Below the pieces are notes generated by a model that was not told the DNA's origin, ran no database searches, and saw only the letters and a program-made list of their open reading frames with translations. Source: Pseudomonas chlororaphis (GTDB lineage: Bacteria; Pseudomonadota; Gammaproteobacteria; Pseudomonadales; Pseudomonadaceae). Taken from it: DNA of 64,000 bases. This document shows positions 49,474 through 57,866 of this stretch, in pieces (within the stretch, counting starts at the first letter, position 1; each line of letters opens with the position of its first letter). The DNA lies in assembly GCF_003731765.1 (NCBI RefSeq), contig NZ_MOAL01000003.1, forward strand, positions 496,001-560,000. Direction: 5' to 3'. The position numbers and the translations under genes were made by a program.

Positions 49474-49509
49474 ATGCCCCGCCGGCCCACGCCGCCGGGG
49501 CATTTTTTA
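49474..49509 (+). terminator. Terminator after braG
   Basis: ATGCCCCG (49474-49481) pairs with CGGGGCAT (49496-49503), followed by TTTTT. Confidence 0.8.
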
Positions 49510-49680
49510 TCCCCAGATACCGCCGCCCGTCATCGTCGGCAAAGCCATCATGTCTGCACTATCGCCATCCCATGCCAGCCGCTCTCCGTCGCGCAGTGAG
49601 CCATTTCCGAAAATTGTGGAAAACATTATTCGCAAGCTGCCAAAGCGCGGCATAAAGCCGCTGCAATCAGTTGTTTTGGC

Positions 49681-49726
49681 AGGGTTTTGACTTGTCCCCG
49701 TTTGCTGTGGAACTGGCTGTGGGTAA
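49681..49726 (+). repeat. Degenerate direct repeat, copy A
   Basis: AGGGTTTTGACTTGTCCCCG, a CTGTGGA segment and CTGGCTGTGGGTAA. The same order of words is found at 50056-50102 with scattered changes, over about 46 bases. Confidence 0.6.
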
Positions 49727-50047
49727 CGTGGGAGTAGCTGGCTACAGGCCTTTAACGGCGTGGCTTGTGGCGTGGTGATTGTTTTTTGATCAGGGGTTTT
49801 GAGTCGGCCCGTCGGTGCGCTTGTCAACCTGTTTATTGTCGCAGCTACAGGCCGTAGCAGGTGTTGAAAAGCCTGTGGATAAGTCTGTGGTTAAACTCTG
49901 GAAAGACTCAGCTAAGCACCGTCGTTACTGGCTTCAGGCCATGGCCTTGATGGACGTGAGTGCGCCCTGTCGGCCAGGGGCTGCATGCCAGCCTGGCCCG
50001 GGTCAAGTAAAAAACTTGCAAAACCGGGCTGTAGGCCCTGTGGATAG

Positions 50048-51064
<1,017 letters not shown>

Positions 51065-51067
51065 GGC

Positions 51068-51110
51068 GTTGCAGCGCCCGGCCGGTTCCAGCAGGAGCCG
51101 GCCGGCGATT
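51068..51110. repeat. REP-like palindrome
   Basis: CCGGCCGGTTCC and AGGAGCCGGCCGG face each other around AGC, between the SDR gene and the cation-efflux gene. Confidence 0.45.
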
Positions 51111-51255
51111 GCCTTCTACACTGTCTTTCATCTTCGGAAACACTTGCGCTGAACCGCTTCAGGCGAAAGTCGGCCGGCCCAAGGTAAAATTTCGCCCGCC
51201 GTTTTTTCGGCGTCTCGCCCTGAGGCGCTGTGGTCGAGGTTCAAGAGGAGGGTAT

Positions 51256-52161
51256 GTGAGTAACCGAGGTGAGCAGGCGCTGCTCAAGCAATCCACTGTA
51301 CTGATGTTCGCTGTGGCGATCGCCGGGATCGTCACGGGTTTTATTTCGGGTGCCCAGTCCATCCTGTTCGATGGCTTTTTTTCCCTGATCGCGACCTTTA
51401 TCAAAATCCTGATGCTGATCACCGCCCAGCTGATTGCCAAGCAAAGCAACCAGCGTTTCCAGTTCGGCTTCTGGCACCTGGAACCCATGGTGCTGCTGAT
51501 TGAGGGCAGCTTCCTGCTGCTGATCGCCATCTACGCGTTTCTCAACGGCGTGTTCGGCATTCTCAATGGCGGTCGCGAGATCGAACTGGGCCTGGTGATC
51601 GTCTATGCGGCGGTGTTCAGCGTGGTGGAGTTCGCCTATTTCTTCTACGTGCGCCATCGCAACCGCACGCTCAAGTCATCGCTGATCCAGTTCGACAACA
51701 TCAGTTGGCTGGTGGACGCCATGCTTTCCGTGGGGCTGCTGGTGAGCTTTATCTGCGCCTTGCTGCTCAAGCACTACGGGCACGGGCAATGGGCGGTGTA
51801 TGTCGACCCGGCGATCCTGATCCTGTTGGCCCTGAGCATGTTGCCGCCGGCATTGAAAATCCTGCGGCCGGCCCTGCGCGATGTGCTGGGCATCGCCCCG
51901 GACCAGTTGGACGAGAAGGTGCGCGGCGTGATGGAGCAGGCCAAGCTCGCCCACGGTTTTGACGACTACATCAGCTACGTGCAGAAGCACGGGCGGGCGC
52001 GTTTTATCGAGATCCACATCGTACTGCCGGAGGACTACCCGCTGCAGAACGTGGCCACCCTGGACGAGTTGCGTGAGGAGATTTCCGCGCAGTTGGGTCA
52101 GGCCGATTCTGCTCGTTGGCTGACCATCAGCTTTACCGGGGATCGCAAGTGGATTGCCTGA
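51256..52161 (+). CDS. Cation diffusion facilitator (CDF) family transporter
   Basis: A 301-residue inner-membrane efflux protein with about six helices and a cytoplasmic C-terminal domain (about 210-300). TM2 carries the CDF metal-site segment FDGFFSLIATFIK, and a matching DNISWLVDAMLS lies in TM5. The metal is not evident. The GTG at 51256 follows GAGGAGGG five bases away; upstream in-frame codons lack a ribosome site. It is transcribed alone. Confidence 0.88.
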   Translation: MSNRGEQALLKQSTVLMFAVAIAGIVTGFISGAQSILFDGFFSLIATFIKILMLITAQLIAKQSNQRFQFGFWHLEPMVLLIEGSFLLLIAIYAFLNGVFGILNGGREIELGLVIVYAAVFSVVEFAYFFYVRHRNRTLKSSLIQFDNISWLVDAMLSVGLLVSFICALLLKHYGHGQWAVYVDPAILILLALSMLPPALKILRPALRDVLGIAPDQLDEKVRGVMEQAKLAHGFDDYISYVQKHGRARFIEIHIVLPEDYPLQNVATLDELREEISAQLGQADSARWLTISFTGDRKWIA

Positions 52162-52164
52162 GTG

Positions 52165-52215
52165 GAGTCTATCGCCGGCAGGCCAGCTCCCAGAGGAGCG
52201 GGTTGCCGGCGAACA
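52165..52215. repeat. REP-like palindrome between convergent genes
   Basis: ATCGCCGGCAGGCCAGCTCCC and GAGCGGGTTGCCGGCGA form the arms around AGAG. Confidence 0.5.
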
Positions 52216-52219
52216 GCGT

Positions 52220-53359
52220 TCAGCCGAAGTATTCAGCCAACCCGCGATAGCAGGTTGCCAAGTGATACGGCGTGGTTGAGGGCATGTCCCGTCGGCTGAC
52301 CACACTCTGTGCATCCAGGCATTCGTTCCAGCCGCCGTCGTGCAGGAAGTGCTGTTGCAGCGCCAGCAACTGGCGCTGCACCTGGGCCTCGCTGCCCGTG
52401 CGCAAGGTCAGGGCGCGCAGGTATTCGGCTTGGGCCCAGATGCGCTGAGTCTCATCCTTGGCCGCACCTTGTGCCTGTAGATCGAGCATGGCGCGCACCG
52501 CCCCATTGTTCGGGTTGACGCCCCGTTGCTCGGTAAAGGCAAAGGCCTGGTCCAGGGACTGGTGCAGTGGGCCGCCGCGCAGCAAGTCTGAAGAGGCCAG
52601 GAGAAAGAACCACTCGAACTGATGGCCCGGCTCAAACCAGTTATCCACAGCCCCCAGCGGCTTCTCCATCATTACCCCGTGCTGCGGGTCGATAAAACCT
52701 GCGTGCATGGCCGCGCAGAGGTCGAGCAGGGCCTGTTGCACCTGGGCGTCGTCACGCACTTCCAGGGTCGCGAGAAAGGCCTCGGCCAGGTGCATCAGTG
52801 GGTTCTGCAGGGGGCCGGAGCCCAGGGACGACCAATCCCGCTCAAGGCTGGCCTCGTACAAACCGTCTTCCCGGGCAAAGCGCTCGGCCACCACTTGCAG
52901 CGCGGCATTGAGCACCGATTCCACCAGCGGCTCGCGCACCTTGGCCCAGTAATGGGCACAGGCGAAGACGATAAAGGCGTGGGTATACAGGTCTTTGCGC
53001 TGATCCAGCGGCGCGCCCTGAGGGTCGATGCTGTAGAACCAGCCGCCGTGTTCGGCGTCGTGGAAGTGCCGTTGCAGGGAACGAAACAGCGCAGCAGCAC
53101 GCTCCTCGGCAAAGGGCGCGGCAACCTCGCCGATCAGGCTGGAAAACACATACAGCTGACGGGCGCAGGCCATGGCGCGATAGCGCTGCGGCGGCAGTGG
53201 CCGGTGCTCGGCGTCCAGGGCTTCGTAGGGCAGCGCCAGCTCGGCGTTCCAGCCCGGGCCAAGCCACAGCGGCACGATCACCTGGTGAAAATGCCGCTGC
53301 ACGGCGCTGAACAGAGCGCTCGATTCAGGCTGGGAGGCGGAACGGGAAACATCGGGCAT
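52220..53359 (-). CDS. AGE family epimerase/isomerase
   Basis: A 379-residue protein with the (alpha/alpha)6-barrel of N-acylglucosamine 2-epimerases and mannose/glucose isomerases. Visible family segments: GGWFYSIDPQGAPLDQRKDLY with HAFIVFACAHYWAK, NPLMHLAEAFLA, EPGHQFEWFFLLA and the C-terminal GGWNECLD. The His in PGHQFEW and in NPLMHLAE are probable catalytic residues. The sugar substrate cannot be fixed from sequence; D-mannose isomerase is a reasonable option. It lies alone between REP-like elements. Confidence 0.85.
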   Translation of the reverse strand: MPDVSRSASQPESSALFSAVQRHFHQVIVPLWLGPGWNAELALPYEALDAEHRPLPPQRYRAMACARQLYVFSSLIGEVAAPFAEERAAALFRSLQRHFHDAEHGGWFYSIDPQGAPLDQRKDLYTHAFIVFACAHYWAKVREPLVESVLNAALQVVAERFAREDGLYEASLERDWSSLGSGPLQNPLMHLAEAFLATLEVRDDAQVQQALLDLCAAMHAGFIDPQHGVMMEKPLGAVDNWFEPGHQFEWFFLLASSDLLRGGPLHQSLDQAFAFTEQRGVNPNNGAVRAMLDLQAQGAAKDETQRIWAQAEYLRALTLRTGSEAQVQRQLLALQQHFLHDGGWNECLDAQSVVSRRDMPSTTPYHLATCYRGLAEYFG

Positions 53360-53429
53360 TGGCTGGCGTCGTCACGGCAGGTTTGAATGCGCGCCATGTT
53401 AACAGAGAAGCCCCCGGCCTCACCCACCC

Positions 53430-53545
53430 TGTAGACGCTGGCTTGTCAGCGATAACCCCGGACCTGCAAGCCTCGTTGGCTCGCCAGCGAATGCGTGCTT
53501 GAGAGCGCTTTCGCCAGGGAGCCGGCTCCTACACGCAGGGGCGGG
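53430..53545. repeat. REP-like elements between hupE and the epimerase gene
   Basis: GGCTTGTCAGCGATAACCCC, then GCTCGCCAGCGAATGCG and TTTCGCCAGGGAGCCGGCTCCTAC: repeated, partly palindromic words of the REP class. Confidence 0.45.
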
Positions 53546-53549
53546 AGGC

Positions 53550-54122
53550 TCAGCCGGCCAGCAGCCAGACGCCGGTGGCGGCCGAGGCGGCGCCAGCCAG
53601 GCGCACCAGGGGGGCTGCGGCTTGTGGCAGGACGCGTACCACGGCGTAGCCCACAGCATGCAGCGCGGCGGTGGCGGCGACAAAACCGGCGGCGTAGGCC
53701 CAAGGGCTGGACATCTCTGGCAGTTCCAGGCCGTGAGCCACGCCATGGAACAGCGCGAACAGCGCGGTGGCCACCAGGGCCAGGCTCAGGGGCGGACGCA
53801 CGGCCAGGGCGACGGCCAGGCCCAGGGCCAGCACCGAGGCGGCGATGCCGCTTTCCAGGGCTGGCAGGTTCAGGCCTTCAAAACCCAGCACGCCGCCCAG
53901 CAGCATGGTGCCGACGAAGGTGCAGGGCAGCGCCCAGCGGGCTGTGCCTTGTTGCTGGGCTGCCCAGAGGCCCACGGCGAGCATCGCCAGCAAGTGGTCG
54001 AGGCCGCCGATGGGGTGGCTGATACCGGCCATCAGGCCGTTGTCGCCGTGGCCCGGGTGGGCGAAGGCCAGGGCTGGGGTCAGCAGCAGGGCCAGGGCCC
54101 CGACAATGCGTTTGAAGGTCAT
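53550..54122 (-). CDS. HupE/UreJ family membrane protein
   Basis: A 190-residue protein with a signal-like N-terminus (about 1-21, ending LAFA) followed by HPGHGD and the family motif HPIGGLDHLLAMLAVGLWAA, then about five more helices. HupE/UreJ proteins are nickel or cobalt permeases that feed metal to hydrogenase or urease. It is the last gene of the ureE-ureF-ureG group, 36 bases behind ureG, so nickel import for urease is the likely role. Confidence 0.9.
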   Translation of the reverse strand: MTFKRIVGALALLLTPALAFAHPGHGDNGLMAGISHPIGGLDHLLAMLAVGLWAAQQQGTARWALPCTFVGTMLLGGVLGFEGLNLPALESGIAASVLALGLAVALAVRPPLSLALVATALFALFHGVAHGLELPEMSSPWAYAAGFVAATAALHAVGYAVVRVLPQAAAPLVRLAGAASAATGVWLLAG

Positions 54123-54158
54123 GGAGTGGCTTCCTTGTTGAGCGTTTGAGTAAGGGGA

Positions 54159-54773
54159 TCAGGCCGCGTTCAGCAGCCCTTGGCGTTCGATAAAGGCAAT
54201 GATCTCGTCCAGGCCCTGGCCGGTTTTCTGGTTGCTGAAAACAAACGGCTTGCCGCCGCGCATGCGCTTGGTGTCGCTGTCCATCATTTCCAGGGACGCG
54301 CCCACCAGCGGTGCCAGGTCGATCTTGTTGATCACCAGCAGGTCGGATTTGCAGATGCCGGGGCCGCCCTTGCGCGGCAGTTTGTCGCCGGCCGAAACGT
54401 CGATCACGTAAATAGTCAGGTCCGAGAGTTCGGGGCTGAACGTCGCCGACAGGTTGTCGCCACCGGACTCCACCAGGATCAGGTCAAGCCCGGGAAAGCG
54501 CCGGTTCAGTTGGTCCACGGCTTCCAGGTTGATCGAGGCGTCTTCGCGAATCGCCGTGTGCGGGCAGCCGCCGGTTTCCACGCCGATGATCCGCTCTGGC
54601 GCCAGGGCTTCATTGCGCACCAGAAAGTCGGCGTCTTCGCGGGTGTAGATGTCGTTGGTCACCACCGCCAGGTTGTAGCGCTCGCGCAGGGCCAGGCACA
54701 GGGCCAGGGTCAGGGCGGTTTTGCCGGAGCCCACCGGGCCGCCGATGCCGACGCGCAGAGGTTGTGAGTTCAT
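54159..54773 (-). CDS. ureG: Urease accessory GTPase UreG
   Basis: A 204-residue SIMIBI GTPase that drives nickel insertion into urease. The P-loop [15 protein letters not shown] is at about 9-23, followed by [12 protein letters not shown], the nickel-site [27 protein letters not shown] and NKIDLAP. The ATG at 54773 lies behind GGAGAATC; a TTG 12 bases upstream in frame overlaps that ribosome site and is rejected. It is co-transcribed with ureF, 23 bases away. Confidence 0.97.
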   Translation of the reverse strand: MNSQPLRVGIGGPVGSGKTALTLALCLALRERYNLAVVTNDIYTREDADFLVRNEALAPERIIGVETGGCPHTAIREDASINLEAVDQLNRRFPGLDLILVESGGDNLSATFSPELSDLTIYVIDVSAGDKLPRKGGPGICKSDLLVINKIDLAPLVGASLEMMDSDTKRMRGGKPFVFSNQKTGQGLDEIIAFIERQGLLNAA

Positions 54774-54796
54774 GTGATTCTCCAAAGTAAGAGGCC

Positions 54797-55471
54797 CTAG
54801 GAACGGAACAGACGGCTGTACTGGCGCTCATGGGCCATGCACGCCAGGGACAGGCCGAAAGCGGCGCTGCCGTAATGGTTGGGGTCGATCGTGGACGCGT
54901 TGTGTTGGGCCTGTTGCAACAGGGGCAGCAGTTGGCTGGTCAGGCGCTGGGCGGCTTGCTGGCCCAGGGGCAGGGTTTTCATCAGCACCGCCAACTGGTT
55001 TTCCAGCCAGCTCCAGAGCCAGGCGGCCAGGGCGTCCTGGGGGCTGATCTGCCAGGCCCGAGCGGCCAGGGCCCAGCCCAGGGCCAGGTGCGGTTCGGCG
55101 CGTTGGGCGAGAAAGCCCCGGGCGCTGGCATCCAGCTCAGGCAGGCCATTGAGCAGCTGTTGCAGGGAGTACCCCATCTGCCGGCTTTCCTGGTACAGCT
55201 CGCGGGTCTCGCGGCTGGCCTGGTGCTCTTCACAGAGTTGCAGCAACTGGGCCCAGTCTTCGTCTGCTGCGGCCTGGCAGTGGGCGAGCAACAGCGGCGC
55301 CTCGAAGCGGGCCAGGTTGAGCAGCAACTGATCGCTGATCCAGCGCCTGGCGCTGTCGGGGTCGACCACCCGTTGCTGTTCCACGGCCATCTCCAGGCCC
55401 TGGGAATAGCTGTAGCCGCCAATCGGCAATTGCGGACTGGCCAGGCGCAGCAAGGCCCAGGCGGGATTCAT
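54797..55471 (-). CDS. ureF: Urease accessory protein UreF
   Basis: A 224-residue, mostly helical protein that bridges UreD and UreG during urease activation. The start [20 protein letters not shown] and the C-terminal [18 protein letters not shown] are typical. Overlaps ureE by four bases. Confidence 0.95.
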   Translation of the reverse strand: MNPAWALLRLASPQLPIGGYSYSQGLEMAVEQQRVVDPDSARRWISDQLLLNLARFEAPLLLAHCQAAADEDWAQLLQLCEEHQASRETRELYQESRQMGYSLQQLLNGLPELDASARGFLAQRAEPHLALGWALAARAWQISPQDALAAWLWSWLENQLAVLMKTLPLGQQAAQRLTSQLLPLLQQAQHNASTIDPNHYGSAAFGLSLACMAHERQYSRLFRS

Positions 55472-55968
55472 GGGCGCACGCCGAACTGGTGCAGGCGCGG
55501 CGGGTAGTTGAAGTCTTCGTCGCCGTGCCGCGAATGGTGATGGCCGCCGCCGTAGGCACCGTGCTCCGGCTGGAAAGGCGCTTCGATGGTTTCCGTGTGG
55601 GCGCCGAGTTGCTCGAGCATGGCCTTGAGCACGTAGTCGTCCAGCAGCCGCAGCCAGCCGTCACCGACTTGCAGGGCGACATGGCGGTTGCCCAGGTGAT
55701 AGGCGGCGCGGGTCAGTTCGAAGGCATTGCTGCAGGTCACATGGAGCAGGGTTTCCGGACGTGCGCAGACGCGCACAATGCGGCCGTCCTCGGCTTCCAG
55801 GCACTCGCCGTCATGCAGCGGTGACTGGCCGCGTTCGAGAAACAGCCCGACGTCTTCGCCGTCGGCACTGAAGCAGCGCAGGCGGCTTTTACTTCGGGCC
55901 TCGAAGGTCAGGTGCAGTTCGGCGGACCAGAGGGGTTGGGGGTCGATTCTGCGGTGAATCACCAGCAT
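55468..55968 (-). CDS. ureE: Urease accessory metallochaperone UreE
   Basis: A 166-residue nickel chaperone. The N-terminal peptide-binding domain (about 1-75) holds TFEARSKSRLRCFSADGEDV, then the metal-binding domain with YHLGNRHVALQVGDGWLRLL (the conserved dimer His), and a His-rich tail (GGGHHHSRHGDEDF) for extra nickel. It is the first gene of ureE-ureF-ureG-hupE. A sigma-54 promoter lies about 37 bases upstream. The urease structural genes ureABC and ureD are not in the window. Confidence 0.95.
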   Translation of the reverse strand: MLVIHRRIDPQPLWSAELHLTFEARSKSRLRCFSADGEDVGLFLERGQSPLHDGECLEAEDGRIVRVCARPETLLHVTCSNAFELTRAAYHLGNRHVALQVGDGWLRLLDDYVLKAMLEQLGAHTETIEAPFQPEHGAYGGGHHHSRHGDEDFNYPPRLHQFGVRP

Positions 55969-56004
55969 CGGAGGGCTTCCAGCTATGAGCGATGCATAAG
56001 CCAG

Positions 56005-56020
56005 AGCAAGGGGCTTGCCA
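56005..56020 (-). promoter_or_regulatory. Sigma-54 (-24/-12) promoter for ureEFG-hupE
   Basis: On the minus strand TGGCAAGCCCCTTGCT matches TGGCACG-N4-TTGCW with one change (A for C). The predicted start is near 55993, 25 bases before ureE. Urease genes are commonly under NtrC/RpoN control. It is the only signal seen in the 287 bases between ureE and the TetR gene. Confidence 0.75.
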
Positions 56021-56255
56021 ATCGAGTGTCGCGACGCGCAAAAGCTTTTGTATACAGGTTTTTACGCCTGAAAACGGGGCAGGCCGACGGTCTGTTTTGT
56101 GGCGTGCCGGTGCGTTTTGTCGAAGTTTTGCACTGTGATGGTGCGTTGTGAGCGTTTTTGCTGCAGGCCGGTGCTTTTTCAAGGCCGCGATGGGCTGCCG
56201 GCGCGCTCGAAGGGGGCGTGGCCGGTGGTCAGGCTCGGCATCGGGGCGTGCAGCT

Positions 56256-56888
56256 TTACTCGGTACTGCCCAGCCCTTGCCAGTGCTTCAGGCCAATAAA
56301 GATGAAGCGCAACTGCTGGGTGATCTTGGCCTGGGGCGTGAGGTGCTCGGGCAGCGCCTGGGCCGGTGGGTCGATGATGTCCGGCAGGGTGGCGAACACA
56401 CTTTTAACGATCAGGTCGGCAATGACGCCCAGGTCTTCGGCCGCCAGGTGCTGGAGTTTCGGCATCAACGTCAGATCGGCCGCCAGATCCGCGCTGATGT
56501 TTTCCCGCAGGTGGGCAATGGCCTGGCGCACCGGCAGCGAACCGCCGTATTGCTCGCGGGCCAGAAACAGGAACTGCGAGCGATTGGCCGCCACCACGTC
56601 GAGGAAGATCCGCACCGAGGCGTCGATGATCCCGCCCATGACGAATTCGTTGTGGCGCACCAGGCGAATGGTTTCCCGGAAGGTCTGGCCGACTTCACTG
56701 ACCAGTACCAGGCCCAGTTGGTCCATATCGGCAAAATGCCGGTAAAAACCGGTGGGGACAATGCCGGCGGTTTTCGCCACTTCACGCAGGCTCAGGCTGC
56801 CGAACCCACGGCCGCACTCCATCAGATGGCGCGCTGCGTCCATCAAGGCGTTGCGGGTCTGTTGCTTCTGTTCGGCGCGGGGCAGCAT
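56256..56888 (-). CDS. desT: TetR-family regulator, DesT-like
   Basis: A 210-residue TetR protein. The N-terminal helix-turn-helix (about 10-55) includes SLREVAKTAGIVPTGFYRHF. The C-terminal part (IFLDVVAANRSQFLFLAREQYGG) is the ligand domain of the DesT/FabR type, which senses acyl-CoA saturation. In P. aeruginosa desT is also next to ureE, which supports the name. The ATG at 56888 gives MLPRAEQKQQTRN; a codon at 56933 in frame is unlikely. The desaturase genes desC-desB, which flank desT in P. aeruginosa, are absent here. Confidence 0.8.
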   Translation of the reverse strand: MLPRAEQKQQTRNALMDAARHLMECGRGFGSLSLREVAKTAGIVPTGFYRHFADMDQLGLVLVSEVGQTFRETIRLVRHNEFVMGGIIDASVRIFLDVVAANRSQFLFLAREQYGGSLPVRQAIAHLRENISADLAADLTLMPKLQHLAAEDLGVIADLIVKSVFATLPDIIDPPAQALPEHLTPQAKITQQLRFIFIGLKHWQGLGSTE

Positions 56889-57004
56889 GGGCGGGCTGGC
56901 TCTCTGTCCAAGAGGAGCGGCGCACTCTAGCAAATCAACTTTGCTGGCGTCGAACTTGAGAGGGGCATAGGGGGACTGCGGGGCGTTACGGTTTACAGAA
57001 AGTC

Positions 57005-57035
57005 AAAAGCCCGATCCAGGGATCGGGCTTTTTTC
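57005..57035. terminator. Bidirectional terminator between desT and the repeat-protein gene
   Basis: AAAAGCCCGATCC and GGATCGGGCTTTTTT form a 9-10 bp stem with A and T runs on both sides. It lies just past the stop of the minus-strand repeat gene. Confidence 0.85.
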
Positions 57036-57050
57036 ACGGCGGCCACAGGC

Positions 57051-57479
57051 TCAGCTCACAGTCTGATGACGTTCGGCGAGGCGATCAGCACCGTCAGCAG
57101 CAACGGTTTGACCTTGTGGGGTGCGATCGTAGCCATCTTCGGCAACGGTCTGGCCTTGTGGGGTGCGATCGTAGCCATCTTCGGCAACGGTCTGGCCTTG
57201 TGGGGTGCGGTCGTAGCCATCTTCGGCAACGGTCTGGCCTTGTGGGGTGCGGTCGTAGCCATCTACGGCAACGGTCTGGCCTTGTGGGGTGCGATCATAG
57301 CCATCTTCAGCAAGGGTTTGACCTTGTGGAGTGCGATCATAGCCGTCTTCGGCGAGGGTCTGGCTGAACACGCTGTGGCTGGCTTTGACTTGTGGGGTGG
57401 CTTGCTCGGCTGCCGGCAGGGCGAAGGCGTTGGCGGCAAGGATCGACAGGGTGAGGCTCAACAATACGTGGCGTTTCAT
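57051..57479 (-). CDS. Secreted protein of 14-residue tandem repeats
   Basis: A 142-residue protein: signal peptide about 1-20 (MKRHVLLSLTLSILAANAFA), a short linker, then six consecutive 14-residue units of the form QT(L/V)AEDGYDRTPQG (residues 40-123) and a degenerate seventh (QTVAADGADRLAERHQ). The repeats contain Asp, Tyr and Arg at fixed places and no Cys. No function is known to me; short Pseudomonas proteins with AxGxDRxxE-type repeats exist, some labelled phage infection protein without evidence. The ATG at 57479 follows GGAGCACCCC; in-frame codons up to 57578 lie outside the signal peptide. Confidence 0.8.
   Translation of the reverse strand: MKRHVLLSLTLSILAANAFALPAAEQATPQVKASHSVFSQTLAEDGYDRTPQGQTLAEDGYDRTPQGQTVAVDGYDRTPQGQTVAEDGYDRTPQGQTVAEDGYDRTPQGQTVAEDGYDRTPQGQTVAADGADRLAERHQTVS
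57111..57362. repeat. Six in-frame 42-bp tandem repeats
   Basis: Unit (plus strand) begins TTGTGGGGTGCGATCGTAGC and ends GGTCTGGCC. Six copies fill 252 bases with few changes; the copies at 57111-57278 are almost identical, and those toward 57362 differ slightly more. The array codes for 14-residue units and will favour slippage. Confidence 0.95.
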
Positions 57480-57866
57480 GATGGGGTGCTCCGTGGGAGG
57501 GCGATAAAGTGGGTACGGAGGCAATGTTACGCCCGCTAAATCGATATAAAAGTTCATAAACGCAATGGTAATAATCAACGGAATTGATTGTTTGTCGTGA
57601 TGGCTCTAGAACGGGCGTTTTCGGCCGGTTTTTTTGCACCGGAGTGGGTATTTACGACCCACTTGTGCCGCTTGATTGGGCGGGGGCGGTAACGCCAAAT
57701 TGATGCTTTGGTCAGGAATCTGGCTTTTTTTGGGCTGCAATCGGCATCTGGGTTAAACCTGCACGCGGTTTGTCAGTCGTAGTTTTCATGGCCGCGGGAT
57801 CTTTCCCCGGCATTTCAAATGGGCCTCGCGGTGGCGAAGCCCAGCTGTCATCAGGAGCCCTGTGCA
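57480..57866. other. Intergenic region between the repeat gene and the AsmA gene
   Basis: No gene is supported in these 387 bases. The AT-rich stretch 57536-57590 may hold the promoter of the minus-strand repeat gene. I see no confident operator or terminator. Confidence 0.4.

Noticed and set aside
49507..49827. 106-codon minus-strand frame in the non-coding tract after braG
   Set aside because: No ribosome site, no motif, and it runs through the braG terminator and the repeat words.
57111..57362. CRISPR array
   Set aside because: The units are contiguous and coding, without unique spacers, and no cas genes are near.
57066..57539. Plus-strand frame over the 42-bp repeats giving a GLALWGAIVAIFGN-type repeat
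   Set aside because: A repeat of 42 bases is open in several frames. Only the minus-strand frame has a signal peptide and a ribosome site.
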